Positions 1 to 11,460 of a stretch of 64,000 bases of DNA are shown here, piece by piece. Source of the DNA: Diospyros lotus (lineage: Eukaryota; Streptophyta; Magnoliopsida; Ericales; Ebenaceae); assembly GCF_014633365.1 (NCBI RefSeq), contig NC_068348.1, positions 18,370,311 to 18,434,310 of the forward strand, read 5' to 3'. The position numbers and the translations under genes were made by a program. Under the pieces are notes generated by a model that did no database searches, was not told the origin of the DNA, and saw only the letters and a program-made list of their open reading frames with translations. The number at the start of each line of letters is the position of its first letter. Position 1 is the stretch's first letter.

Positions 1-1991
1 GGTATAAGAAGATCAAGTAAGCCACAAGGCTCAGCAAGTTTAAGCACAAGGAACAATTTACAAGATTGTGAAATCATGGTGACAACGAAGTAGAGTGATA
101 ACAAATCAAATATTAATACAAATATATATATATATCAGGGGATCACATCTCATAAATTTATCAATTCAAATTTTTCATTCATGTCACCATGTATAATTAT
201 GCAAGTGCATATCCATCTCGTGTGCATATATCGTGAGTGAAGATCTCACAAATCCCATAGGCTCATAAGCCACCATGCAAGGTATGTAGAAATACATCAT
301 GTTAACGATCCAACACATATAATAGTGAGCACTACCTACCGGGCTATGACCATCTCGACCCGTGTCAAGCGCTCATAGGGTACCATTTCTCCTTGCGCAA
401 AAAAGTAGGTGCACTAAGTTTATAATAATATAATGCATCAAAACACAATCATATAACTTATGTACAAATGCATGGTTTCCAAAACTAACACCATGCACAC
501 ACTGCACATATCTAGGTAACACATGATTTAAACTCACATGTTGATAACAAACCATTCCTAGCAAGCACAATATTTATAATTGAGTCTCTATTTACTTTAA
601 TGCTTATATTACTTGTGTTAGCCCATTGACAAAATTGTTTTGATTTGATCACAGAGGACGGCAAATGTAGCACGAGGTATCCGAATATGGCATTTGGACG
701 TAGTATATATATTTTTGAGGGTGTGACATTCGAATGGCTTAATGACATTCATGTATGACATATAGATTTCTGTGAGTGGAATTCGAATGGGTTCAATGGC
801 ATTCGGATGTGGGCTATTAGCTTCTGTGAGTGGCATTCTGATGAACTCAATGGCATTCGGATGTGCTCAATGGCATTCGGATATAACATTTAAGTTTCTG
901 TGAGATGCATTCGGATGGTTCAAAGGCATTCAGATGGGGTCTATTGGTTTCTGTGAGTGGCATTTAGATATCTCATGGCATATTCAGATGTGTCAAACAA
1001 ATAATGTGACTGACATTCGGATGTTATAGTAAGTATTCGGATGGAAGCTGGTGTATTTTGTGTCTTGCATCCAGATGTGGTTTGGGTGCATTCGGATGTT
1101 TATGCTATACATTCGACCATGGATACATGACTAAGCTCGAGCGTATACAGAAGTGGAGAAGGTTTCGTTTCTACATCTAGGCCAATAAAATGCCATTCAC
1201 TAAAGGAAGCTTAGGGTGAAAACAAACCCCATTTGAGACCACAATGAGATCCCGAAGAGATATTGAACATTTCATAAAACAACTCAACTAATAGAGGTCA
1301 TGGACAACGCTATCAGAAGTTAAACACAATAAGTCAAAATGACAAGAACCAACCACAGACTTGTATCAGAAGAAAGAAGATATAGGATAGCTTGCACAAA
1401 TATAAAAGATGATACAAGAGAACTTGCCTGCTAACTTCGCGATGCAGAAGAATCACCTCTTCCTTGAAGCTCCTATCGGCTAAGACAAAATACAATAGGA
1501 AAAGCCGGAAGGAAGGAGAAGAAATAGGAAAAAGACGTTGAAAAGGCGAAGATAAATAATTAAGGGAGGAGGACGAGAAGAGGGAACAGAGCTCGTCGTT
1601 GGCAAATGAAGCATAGAGAGGGAATGGAACATGGATGCAGGTCTGAGCCTGCAAGTTGGTCAAAATTACCTGATTGCCCCTCTTCTCTAACGACGGTCAA
1701 AAGAAGACCAAGGATAGTATTGACATTTGTTGGCAATTTTAATTTATTATGATTTTCTTTAAAATTCAAATCTAATTCCTCAATTGGGCTTAACCCATAT
1801 TGTGACCCATTCCATGGCCCAACACATTGACCCAATAATCTAAATTGCATTTAGGCCCATTCATAATATAAGCCCATGAACTCATTCTGACTCTTTAAAT
1901 TTATGCTATTGAAATTTTTTCATGCCCAAGATTCAAATAGAAATACAACTTGAAATATCACATACCCTAGACCCATTAATGAGTCATTACA
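1..1991 (-). mobile_element. probable gypsy-type LTR remnant, left end outside the window
   Basis: No credible gene is visible here. The right end, read on the minus strand, begins TGTAATGACTC, resembling the TGTAACACC starts of other gypsy-type LTRs in this window. It abuts the point where gypsy RNase H homology stops, near 1992. The interior is non-coding, with a tandem block around 655-1110 and a CT/GA-rich stretch near 1480-1600. The left boundary and its target-site copy are not in the window, so it could be an inserted solo LTR or the resident element's own LTR. Confidence 0.35.
655..1110. repeat. degenerate tandem repeat built on GGCATTCGGATG
   Basis: The motif GGCATTCGGATG and one- or two-base variants recur about fifteen times, often with TTTCTGTGAGTGGCATT between copies. 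Spacing is irregular (roughly 20-60 bp), so this is a decayed minisatellite, not a CRISPR array. It lies inside the LTR-like sequence at the left of the window; such arrays are common in plant LTRs. Confidence 0.7.
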
Positions 1992-2199
1992 TAGGGTCTT
2001 ATTTTTCTAGAAATTATCACGAGTGCCAACACGACTGTATAAGCATGGGGATATTGGATCTCGCCCCCTTGTAATATTTTGTTAAAGTACATGGGCTGAT
2101 CCACACGACTTTTTTTTTTCTCAATAGAATGACACTGACTGCTGTGTCACTCACCACTAAGTACATGAATAGTGGCTCCCCAGTCTTAGGCCTAGTCAA
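1975..2199 (-). pseudogene. gypsy RNase H fragment
   Basis: The minus-strand translation contains GEPLFMYLVVSDTAVS, a hallmark of the RNase H region of plant gypsy polyproteins. A frameshift near 2030 is followed by LALVI and SRKIRPY, matching the next conserved block. Homology ends close to 1992, where LTR-like sequence begins. Nuclease activity is not expected. Confidence 0.65.
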
Positions 2200-2357
2200 G
2201 AGAGAGACATTCTTTAGATATTCCTTTAGTGTCTTGAAGGCTTTCTAACATTGAATTGTCCATTCAAAATCTTTGTATATCCTTAATGTTTGAAAGAAAT
2301 CAAGGCTCTTTCCTACTAACTTTGACAAGAAGTAGTTTAAGGTAGCTATCCTCCTTG

Positions 2358-2890
2358 TTAATTGTTGCACAATGAGGTTGGCGGTATCATGTCTAAAATA
2401 GCTTGGATTTGTTTTTTTGGATTAGCCTTAATTCCTCTTTGGGTTATCATATATCCTAGAAAATTTTCTGATTGTATCCCAAACAAGCATTTCAAGGGGT
2501 TTAACCTCATGTTGTATTGTCTGAGCACCTTAAATACCCTGAGTAAGTTTGGTAGCATGGCACTCAATATTCTGGCTTTTAACAATCATGTCATCCACAT
2601 AGGCCTCCATTAAATTGTCTAGTAGCTCTTTGAAGAATTTAATCACCATTTGCTAGTATATGGTCCTAACATTCTTAAGCCTAAATGGCATGATTTGATA
2701 ATAATATGTCCCATTTTCTATGATAAAAGACTTCTTTTCTTAGTCAAGCAAGCACATCACAATCTGGTGGTACCTTGAGAAGGCATCTAAGAAGCTCAAG
2801 AGGTCAAATTCCAACGTTTCATCCACTAGCCTGGTAATATAACTCTTAGATGAAGTCAACCTCCACTAACTTGTCAATTTCCTTCTCAAG
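2358..2890 (-). pseudogene. gypsy reverse transcriptase fragment
   Basis: The minus strand carries the RT core in order: a LSFLDAFSRYHQI block (about 2790), a MPFRLKN block (about 2685), the catalytic YVDDMIV motif (about 2595) and the LGYMITQRGI block (about 2440) that follows the RT palm. In-frame stops lie between the blocks. The YVDD core itself survives. It continues in the same orientation from the fragment at 3107-3505. Confidence 0.75.
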
Positions 2891-3106
2891 TGGTTGTTAT
2901 CTTTTTGGGACTATGTCCCTTGTTTGTTTCTTAAGGGGCTTTATTTGAGGGTCCACGTTTATGTGGCGTAATTCTAGGCATATTTTCTAGTGTCCATGCA
3001 AATATATTAGCATTGTCTCTCAAGCATTCTACTATTTTTTTCTTGACCTCTTCTTAGAGTTAACTTCCCCCACATAAACCAATTTCTCGGGATCATCTTT
3101 GTTTAG

Positions 3107-3505
3107 CTAAATAGCCTCCAACTTTTCCACAAGCTGAGGTTCTTTTATGGTTTGCTCTATAATTGCAAGCTTCTCTTCCTCATTCTTTCCTTTGGTGGAA
3201 GAAATATAGCAATTCATTGAATTATTTTGGTTTCCACAAACTTGACCTAATTCATATGGTGTGGGGAACTTCATCAAAAGGTAACGTAAAGAGACTACCT
3301 TTATATCATTTAGGAGTGGTAGTCTTATTAAAACATTATAGGTCGATGAAGTTTTCACTACCATGAAATTGGCCTGACAAGTCACATTTTGAGGGTCGGT
3401 GCCCAAAATAACAAGTAATTGTATTAACCTAACCACAAGTACAACCTTTCTGGTGAAACTGTAAAGTAGAGGGGATACTCTCTTCAATCTGTCATGGGAG
3501 ATGTT
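3107..3505 (-). pseudogene. gypsy protease-to-RT linker fragment
   Basis: A minus-strand frame of about 126 residues has the spacing of the plant gypsy segment after the protease: RVSPLLYSFT near the start, LLMKFPTPYELGQV in the middle and CYISSTKGK before a charged tail. Homology starts abruptly at 3505, exactly where the 3506-5379 insertion begins. The reading frame on the far side of that insertion is the same, so the two parts were once continuous. Confidence 0.7.
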
Positions 3506-5379
3506 TGTTAGTGATGTGCTTTAGTGTTAGATTTAGATGATGTCTAGCGTGCATGTAAATACATTTGATGTATCTTTGTACACATTAATAAAGGTAAGGT
3601 TTTCATCATTCATTACTCTTTAGTTTGTTGTATGAATGAGTTTTTGGATTTCTTGTCTGAGATTCTTAGTCTTAAGATATTAAGAATATGTGATAAAATT
3701 CTCTGGTAACGAGATTTCTTAAATGTTCTTGGTCATTCGATTATTCAAATGGGGACTTTGATTAATCAATTACTATCACGTAGTTTACTGCCTAATTAGT
3801 ATGGGATACTACTAGTTAAGGATAGTGAGTCACATATCGCATAGTATGTGATACTAATAGTAAACTCGTGGGTGGTTGTTAGAGAATAACACATTGAACA
3901 TGACATTGATGGCTGATCACATGACATGGTGGATAACAATCTTGTCATCAATTTGCAAATTGTCTAATTGACTTGAAGTAATACAGTTGTCTTGTGTATT
4001 AGTGTGCGAGATTTGTTGATGTGCCAAACCATCCAATTACAAGGTGGGGTTGTTCATTTATGTGGTCTCATATTACCAATGCATGGAGGTAGGTACTCAC
4101 TGATATGATCCGTCACCTTCATTAGGTTGGGACAAACGTCCTATGTGGTCTACTATTAGTGTGATGGGAAAGTCTTTGAATAAGACAATATGATTAATTA
4201 GGAAAGAGTTTCTTAAGGTGTCATCTAGTCACACTGATGAGATCGGACACATAATCATTGAGTTTGTGAGTTTTTCATATCATGACTCTCGTTTAGTCAA
4301 GACGTTAAATAATGAAAGGATTATATTACACAAAAAATTGACAACTATAATAGGCTCACTTGAAGTTAGACTTCGTTGCCTTCTATATTGTTTTGGGACG
4401 TTGCTAGGAGCTACCTAGGGCCTTTCAGAACATGGAGAAATTCTTAAGATGGGTCAAAGTGTTCAACCAGTGTTCAAAGTGTTTGATGTTATGTAATTGC
4501 TATTAGGCTATGAACCTAGAAAGTCACACACTATATAGTGTAGTGTTCGGTATCAGAACTATGCTCCAGTTGTGTCAATATGTCATTAAGGGTTAATGAC
4601 GTGGTTTATTAAATGTTAATGAATCGATTATAGCTAAATGTGGAACTATACAGCATGTAGGTGGAAATTGTTGATTGTTTCTATAAATGATCGTCTGGTT
4701 TTCCCTATAAGGAGAATAGTCGGCAATTTAAGGAGATGGCCAGTCATTTTTCCAAAGAGTTGGAAAAAGGTCAAAAGTTCAAGTGAAATGGTAGACCATT
4801 TCTACCACTTAACTTAGGTTAGTGGCTTACACGTGTCGCTTTGGTGGTTATCCTTTAGGTGATAAGTGGAGGTCGTGATAGGCTTCATGTATGAGGTATA
4901 ATAGGGAGAATATATAGAGAATTGAAAGTAAGGATTTTGGAGAGAAATTGACAGAGATTGTCTTCTTCCTTTGGTTAGCTTTGTTCTTCTTCTCTACTTA
5001 TGTTTCTTCTTTCCTGTGTTGTTGTAGGTGGCTCAATCGTTGAGTTGGAAGATTTCAAATAGTCCAGAAAAGATAGATGAGTGTAAGTGACTCAACGTCC
5101 TCTGGCTAGCACGAGACAAAGACTACAAGTTGATAACGAAAAGTTTGTTAGGTGTGGACGAATTAGGCCTTTCATAGTCTAAGAATGATTTGGTCTCAGT
5201 GTAGGAACAATTTCACCCACCTAATATTGAGTTTTTAGGTACGATGTTTATTATATTACATATGATGTAGTATCCTATTATTTAAATACCTAAACTGCGT
5301 ATGGTATATGTAGGCTTTCGGGACATTTTTTATGGAAATATTTTTAAATTTCTTACATTGCCATACGACTTTTCCAACA
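3506..5379. mobile_element. LTR-type insertion (probable solo LTR) in gypsy pol, TSD ATGTT
   Basis: This 1874-bp block starts TGTTAG and ends CCAACA, the inverted TG...CA termini of LTRs. It is flanked by the direct repeat ATGTT at 3501-3505 and 5380-5384. It splits the gypsy protease/linker reading frame, which is in register on both sides. No coding domain is visible inside. A TATATAG sequence near 4913 and a pyrimidine-rich stretch after it suggest a plus-strand LTR promoter. The family was not identified. Confidence 0.7.
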
Positions 5380-5590
5380 ATGTTTATTTGTTCAATGCAT
5401 TTCCAATAGATGAGGTTAACCGAATTGCCACTATGCACTAAGATTCTCCCAATTGGATGCTTGGCTATCATTGCGAAGATGACCATAGGATCATCGTGAA
5501 GCGTAATGGTACCTCTCTTATCCTTTGGAGTAAAAATGATGGGCTCCTCATCCTAAAAGTTTGTTGGGCATATGCTTTTCGGGCGGTTGC
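5380..5590 (-). pseudogene. gypsy retropepsin fragment
   Basis: The minus-strand reading contains EEPIIFTPKD, then ITLHDDPMVIFAMIA and RILVHSGNSVNLIYW. The last block aligns with the plant gypsy protease signature in which the catalytic core is D-T/S-G; here that aspartate is replaced by His (HSG), so it would be inactive even without the insertions. Homology is cut at 5380 by the 3506-5379 insertion and at 5590 by the 5591-7977 insertion. Confidence 0.65.
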
Positions 5591-7977
5591 TGTAACACCC
5601 CACTTTTCAAATATATAATAAAACTATGTGATATTCATTATATGCTAACAACAACCTCGGGCGTAATGGGAAATCCTTGACTAACGAAAGCAAGGATCAA
5701 ACCTGTAATGCTAAATAGCTAGGATTTCCACAAGTTTAACAAAAATCTATCGCGTACCAACATATCAGAAACTATAGCAGCCTCACAAATACATAAATTT
5801 GTGGTATAGCCGTAGAATTTCACCCGTACACCAAAGCTTAATAAAGGGGGTTCCCAAGAGATTTGCATACAACTTTTAATACTCTAGAAAAACATCACAC
5901 GTCACTATAGGTACAACTGTAGGACACCCACACACATTTCTTAGAACTTTAAGTATCCTAGCTGCTATTTACAATACAATAATGAGAATATAAATACTAC
6001 GCTTGGGTTACAAGTATAACAACGATTTTGTAGACTAAAGATCCAAAACTTCAAAGCTAGCTAAGCACCACCTCCTTGCCCTTACCCGAATTGGAACCTG
6101 GAATACTTGTCGCATCTAACATACCTAGAACGTTGAATGTTCCAGGGGTATGAGACACCCAAGTTAAACAATAATATCTAAGTGACTGGCACAAGAAAAA
6201 AGATACATGAATGCGTACATGAGACAAGAGACATCTTAGTGAGTAATTCAAGAAAGGAAACAGTTCGTGCATAAGCAAACAAGTACAAAGAACAACAAGA
6301 ATCTTCCCTTATCACCATTTCCTCGACCCGTCATCATGCCAAACATCTCAGCCTCACCTCTAGGCTAAGCCCCATCTCTAGGCACGTGATTGTGGTCCAA
6401 CCTCTCATGCCTCACCTCTAGACACGGACCCACCTTTGGGCACAGGATTGCCCCCCCTAGATCATCGTGATGTTCCACCAACAAGTTGCTAATCATCATG
6501 TTCAAATTTTAGTCCCATTAACTAGCTATAAAATACAACACCGAGATGCATATATATAGGTGGGATATGCTCAAAGCAAGGAAATATGAGATGTAAGCCG
6601 CCAACCATGAGATGTTGTATAAAAAAGCAGAAGGAATATGATATGAAAGCTACAAGCCACGCATGAAAGTTGTCATGTCATGCTCAAACTCGATGCAATA
6701 AAGTAAAAAGGATATGCTTAAAACAAAGGGAACATAAGACTTAAGAAACAAACCATCCACAAATGAAACCAAGAGTGATCAAGGGAAAGCAAGAAGAATG
6801 CACAAGAACTACTCACCTTCGGGTTTACTAGAAAGTACCGTTTACATGCAAACCGAGGTTGTTTACTGCTAAAACATGAGTTTTTGTAAGGAAATGTCAA
6901 ATATTTTAGTACAGAGTTGTAGGGAATTAAAAGGGGAGCATGCCATAAAAATTGCAAGGAAAAGGAAGGATACACGTTCCCTTACGTGCCTCGGGAAGGG
7001 GCCCACGCGCAGCCCCTGTTTTCGTACAACTTCTAATCTCTTTCGTTTTTCGACCATAACTCAGTCGTTTTAACTCTGATTTAACCCCCGTTTTTTTCCT
7101 ATAGCTCCATTTTTCAGTAATCTACAAGATTATAACAAAAAAAATAGATTTACCTAGTTGTTCTCTAACTGATTTGGCCCAGACTCTCACGAGATGCAAT
7201 TTTTCATAGAACCTTCGTATCTCCTTCGTTTCTCCACCAAATTCACTCCCTTTTTTTGCAGAACCTCCCCCTCTCTTTTAAGAACAAAATCCTCACTTAG
7301 AAACCTCTCAAAATGACCTCCCTTTTCTCCTTTTGATATGATCAAATTTCTTCCCTTAGTGGCCTATTTATAGAATTGTTCGGCAAATCTCGTTTCGCCA
7401 CGTGTCGCCCTTAATCGTAACTCATCATTATTCTCACCATCATTTGCAACTCGGTGCCACAAGATTAGGCCACTTGGCCTTGAGATTTGAGCCTCATAAT
7501 TGCTCTTCCATGTGTCCCAATCCCATGGTGCCAAGTGTTATCTAGATCATCATTACTTAGCATTGGAGATTTGACTTCATCATGCTTACGCCACTTGGCT
7601 CAATAGGATTTTGACACTTATCCTTGAGATTTGCACCCTAATCATGATTTTTCTCCCCTTGTAACAAGTGGCCCTAGAGATTTGAGCCTAATCATGATAT
7701 ATCAAACCTCTCGACGAATAATTTTACACCATGTGTCATTGGAATTTGAGCCAACATCATTGCTTTTATCTTATGGGGTCATGTGTCCCTTGAGATTTGG
7801 GCCTCCATCATTACTTTTATTTTATAGCTCCAAGTCTCCCTTGGGATTTGGACCGCCATTATTACTTCCACAAAATTTCTTTTCCAAGAATTACATATGC
7901 ATCTCGAGACCCTTAAATTTTCGAAAGATATTTCATTTATTTAACGACAATAGCTTACAAAATTTTTAGGTATTATA
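5591..7977 (-). mobile_element. solo gypsy-type LTR, about 2.4 kb
   Basis: The block begins TGTAACACCCC and ends GGTATTATA, a decayed form of the expected GGTGTTACA, giving short inverted termini. A TATAAATAGG sequence on the minus strand near 7368 fits an LTR promoter in minus orientation. The flanking 5-mers (GTTGC at 5586-5590, ATTGT at 7978-7982) match at only three of five positions, so the duplication is weak. It sits in the linker upstream of the gypsy protease. No internal coding region is visible. Confidence 0.55.
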
Positions 7978-8469
7978 ATTGTAGTGTCCCATGCTAAGGT
8001 CTCGCCTTTATAAATGATGTGGATAATCTGGTGAGTTATCTTGTTATCCAAGAAATGAGTTATTCTTTCTTCATTTCTTCTTTTATATTGTTGCTTGTTC
8101 GGTCCCTCTTGTTTTTAGACCTTTCTTCTGTCCTCTAGTCATTTCTTTCTTTTCTTCCTTCTGTGTGTACATATCTTCTCAATCTCCCTTTCCTAATAAG
8201 GGCTTCAATTTAATTCTTTAACTCACGACATTAATTTGTGAAATGGGCATGAGTACCATGGTATTTCCAATACGCATCCTTGTTCTTTCCTAGAGGTTGT
8301 TCGACCTTCTTTGGGAGGTTGATGAGACCTGACTATTCAATTGCTACCAAAATGGTGGAATGTGGCTCGATGAGTCAAGGGTAATAATTGAATTGTAGCC
8401 TAGAGGGACCATTTGGCTTTTTGTCTTTCTTATGTCTCTGGTTAGTTCCTTCATCAAACTGATTTTCTC

Positions 8470-8740
8470 TCATATTTTTTTCCTTTTCTTCATTGCCTCC
8501 AACCATTCTTGTCACTTTAGCCTAGAAAATATACTTATTTTCCCAAACAAATAAATCTGCTAGGGTCTTTGGTTGATCAAGGGTGAGGGGCTCTTACAGA
8601 GGGGTCCATCGGGTCCCTTAAAGTATGGTAGCAACAGTCACTCCGACTTGCAAGTCTTGTATCTCCAAAGGTTGCGTTTTAAAACTGATTGACGTATTAT
8701 CAAAGTGTCTCTTTATTGCTTTGTCAGATGCTAAGGAGAT
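8470..8740 (-). pseudogene. gypsy gag fragment
   Basis: The minus-strand translation has a gag C-terminal pattern: LEIQDLQVGVTVATIL, then TLDQPKTLADLFVWENKYI before a stop. Two internal stops are present. The pattern matches the retrotransposon gag domain end, where a conserved Leu/Ala-rich segment precedes the nucleocapsid. It is a weaker call than the pol fragments and rests on block order and position upstream of the protease. Confidence 0.5.
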
Positions 8741-10530
8741 AGGTAGTGTTTTTCTTCCTCTGACTATTGATAATAAATGCCTAATGGAATCTACCTTTAA
8801 TTAATCAAAGGAGATATGGATTCCTTAGCAAGGCATTGAACTAGACACGTGCATGATCTGTTAATGTTAGAGGAAAAACCCATCACATAATTGCATCTTC
8901 CCATCCATGGAGTAGCATCAGGGATTCACAACTTTGAATATGATCATGGGGATTTGTTTTCTCTAAATCCGTGGCTAGTTGGGTATCTTAAACTTCCTGG
9001 GAAGATATTTCTTCATTATTTTTGGGGCAAATGGAAATTTTCTCCTTTGCCAGTCTTTTTGTGCAGATACTAATTGTTTTTGCTCCTTTATCATCTTTTT
9101 CATATCAGTTATTTTCCTAGCACTGAATGTTTAGGGATTAATCAACTTCCTATACCCTTCTTGGCTAGTCTTTGGGAGAGATAGCCTTTTCAAGCCATTG
9201 TGCTATCCACCATTTTCAAATATTTTTCCTTTCGAAAGAATTCTCTATCAGTCTAAAGCCTATAATGTACATCATTCTCTCTTAGGGTGGGACTATCTCT
9301 CGAAGATTCTTCTGTGGTGGAGCTAGCTACGGGAGAGTCTCCTGGTGTCCTTTTCAACGTGGTGCCTCTAGGATATGTAAATATTCCCTTATCCTTGAGA
9401 GAGTCATTGGGGTTGGCAAAAGATTCTATAAGGTTTGTGGCAGAGAGATGTAAAGTATGATGTTCTGTAATAGTTCTACCACCTCTCAAAGAGCTTGTAT
9501 ACTTTTCTCATGCTATCTTCAAAGGGCTTTATAGTTAGCAAGGGGTATTATTGGAGGAGCCAAGCTAGAGGTCCTTGAGAGACTAGTAGAAAGAGTCTCT
9601 TGGTACCTTTGAGAGTGTCTAGGTGATTATGTCCCTAGGAAACCTGTTGGGAAGGTCTTTTAAGGTCTTAGCGAGTATGTAGAGGACTGCACTTCCAATC
9701 CTTCTTGACTATGTCGGTTTGCAATGTTTCTTGTTCCGGCCGTTGTTTAGTTGTTTTGGTTTTTTGATTTGGTTGCCACAAATGATGTCAATTGTTGTTA
9801 CCAAGATATAACAATAAATTTATAATTATAGGAGAGTCTTTATCTTCAACTTTCAGTCTTTGGGTGACTTGTAAAACATAAGATAGTTAAAGGCATTGGG
9901 TGTCTCCCATGTAGTCCCTTCGATACTTAAATCAGTATTAGGGAAAGAATGTGCAGTTTTAGAAATAGAAGTATAGTCTCGATAGAGTTTGAGTCACACC
10001 TCAATTAGAGAAATCACTCTTTATTTATAGATACTGAAGTTAATAGGTGGAAGGGCACCCATGTTTTTCAAGATTGTTTGTTTAGGATTTTCCGACAGAG
10101 ATACTAAAGGTAAGTTAATGCATTTTCGTCAAGTCAAAGCTCAAAATGTCCACCAGAGACCACGTCTCTAGGACTTAAAAAGGTCCCAAAAGCCTTTCTT
10201 TGATGCTTTGGGAAGAGGGTTTTGAGAGGATCTATTAGACACCAAGAAGAGACTTTCGAAAAGGGTCTCCCAAGGGCACCTAGGGTGTCCCCTATGAAGG
10301 TCTCCTGAAGATACCTAGCTAAGTCTCGATGAAAGGTCTCCTGTATCTAATCATTTAAGGTCTCCCAATATTTCTTCATTGGACTTCTTTGTTTTGTGCT
10401 TCAAAAATAAAAAAAGACAAGCATGTACTGATTAGCGTTTACTCATTAAAAGGTCTAAAGTTGCCATCTCTCACCTCTACAAGAGGGGCAGCATTTAGCA
10501 TTTAGTTATCCCAGAAAACTATGAAATTTC
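8741..10530. other. no recognisable gene; decayed repeat-like DNA
   Basis: Only short reading frames without recognisable domains occur. The part up to about 9500 is probably more of the gypsy gag or leader. From about 9500 to 10400 the phrase GGTCTCC and relatives (AAGGTCTCC, GAGTCTC) recur irregularly, suggesting a degenerate short repeat or old LTR. The last 30 bases lead into the LEUD promoter. Confidence 0.4.
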
Positions 10531-10534
10531 CCAT

Positions 10535-10600
10535 TAATTAGGCCCGAGCCCATCTCAGGCTGGGAGAGTGGTTGCCCGCCCCATACGACGTCGTAGGCAG
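10535..10600 (+). promoter_or_regulatory. upstream region of LEUD copy 1 with an ACGT palindrome
   Basis: A perfect 12-bp palindrome TACGACGTCGTA lies at 10584-10595, about 90 bp before the start codon. Its GACGTC core is the C-box type of site bound by plant bZIP factors. A GAGCCCA (TGGGCTC) site II-like element sits near 10546. No convincing TATA box is visible. Function is inferred from motif and position only. Confidence 0.3.
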
Positions 10601-10683
10601 CGCTCGGTCAATCGCACTCCACCGCCGCCGTCTATCAAATGCGCCACCACAGCAAAATCCACCTTTTCTCTCAAGTCTCATCC

Positions 10684-11460
10684 ATGGCGGTCTCATCTTC
10701 TCCACATTCGTATTTGTCAAGCCCTAACTCTCTCTCTCTCTCGCCCTACAAACAACAACAACAACTACCTTCTCTGTTTTCCAACCTCAAGCTCCCCACT
10801 TTCCAGAGCCACCGCTTCAAAGCCCTAATCTCTTCACCCGCTCCACCGCCGCCAAAACCACTTTCCAAAACCATTCGCCATGCCGCTGCCTCCGACGCTT
10901 CCCCCACCGCCACCACCTTCCACGGTCTGTGCTACGTCGTCGGCGACAACATCGACACCGACCAAATCATCCCCGCCGAGTACCTAACCCTAGTCCCCTC
11001 CAACCCCGAGGAGTACAAGAAGCTCGGATCCTACGCCCTCATCGGCCTCCCCTCGTCCTACACGACCCGATTCATGGAGCCCGGCGAGTACAAGTCCAAG
11101 TTCTCGATCGTTATCGGCGGCGACAACTTTGGCTGCGGCTCGTCTCGCGAGCACGCTCCGGTGGCTCTGGGGGCGGCTGGCGTGGCGGCCGTGGTGGCGG
11201 AGTCCTATGCCAGGATTTTCTTCAGGAACTCCGTGGCCACGGGCGAGGTTTACCCGTTGGAGTCGGAGGGGAGGATCTGCGAGGAGTGTAGGACTGGGCA
11301 TGTGGTCACGATTGAGATGAGTGAGAGCAGGCTGATTAATCATACGACCGGGAAGGAGTACAAGCTGAAGCCGATTGGCGATGCCGGGCCGGTCATTGAG
11401 GCCGGTGGGATATTCGCCTATGCCAGGAAGACTGGGATGATTCCGTCACGGGCTGCTTAG
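10684..11460 (+). CDS. LEUD: isopropylmalate isomerase small subunit, plastid (copy 1)
   Basis: This intact single-exon gene encodes 258 residues. The enzyme (3-isopropylmalate dehydratase) interconverts 2- and 3-isopropylmalate in leucine biosynthesis as a heterodimer with a large [4Fe-4S] subunit; plant small subunits can also serve methionine chain elongation. Residues 1 to about 70 are rich in Ser, Pro and basic residues and lack acidic ones, as in a chloroplast transit peptide. The mature swivel domain starts near FHGLCYVVGDNIDTDQIIP and contains FGCGSSREHAP, GEVYPLE and the C-terminal GDAGPVIEAGGIFAYA. I prefer the ATG at 10684 (TCCATGGCG) over an in-frame ATG at 10639, because copy 2 begins at the matching MA(A/V)SS position. 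The body is far richer in G+C than its surroundings. Sub-function (leucine or methionine pathway) cannot be assigned by eye. Confidence 0.95.
   Translation: MAVSSSPHSYLSSPNSLSLSPYKQQQQLPSLFSNLKLPTFQSHRFKALISSPAPPPPKPLSKTIRHAAASDASPTATTFHGLCYVVGDNIDTDQIIPAEYLTLVPSNPEEYKKLGSYALIGLPSSYTTRFMEPGEYKSKFSIVIGGDNFGCGSSREHAPVALGAAGVAAVVAESYARIFFRNSVATGEVYPLESEGRICEECRTGHVVTIEMSESRLINHTTGKEYKLKPIGDAGPVIEAGGIFAYARKTGMIPSRAA

Larger units (their letters stand above)
1975..9500 (-). mobile_element. decayed Ty3/gypsy retrotransposon, minus strand, interrupted twice
   Basis: Reading right to left, the order is gag-like sequence (about 8740-8470), a linker and retropepsin region (5590-5380, resuming at 3505), reverse transcriptase (about 2890-2358) and RNase H (2199-1975). 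That is the gag-PR-RT-RH order of Ty3/gypsy elements. Two LTR-type insertions (5591-7977 and 3506-5379) split it. Frameshifts and stop codons occur throughout, so no polyprotein can be made. The element's own LTRs were not identified, and the right limit near 9500 is approximate. Confidence 0.65.

Noticed and set aside
10929..11343. Long alternative frames overlapping LEUD copy 1
   Set aside because: They are shadows of a GC-rich real gene and have no similarity of their own.
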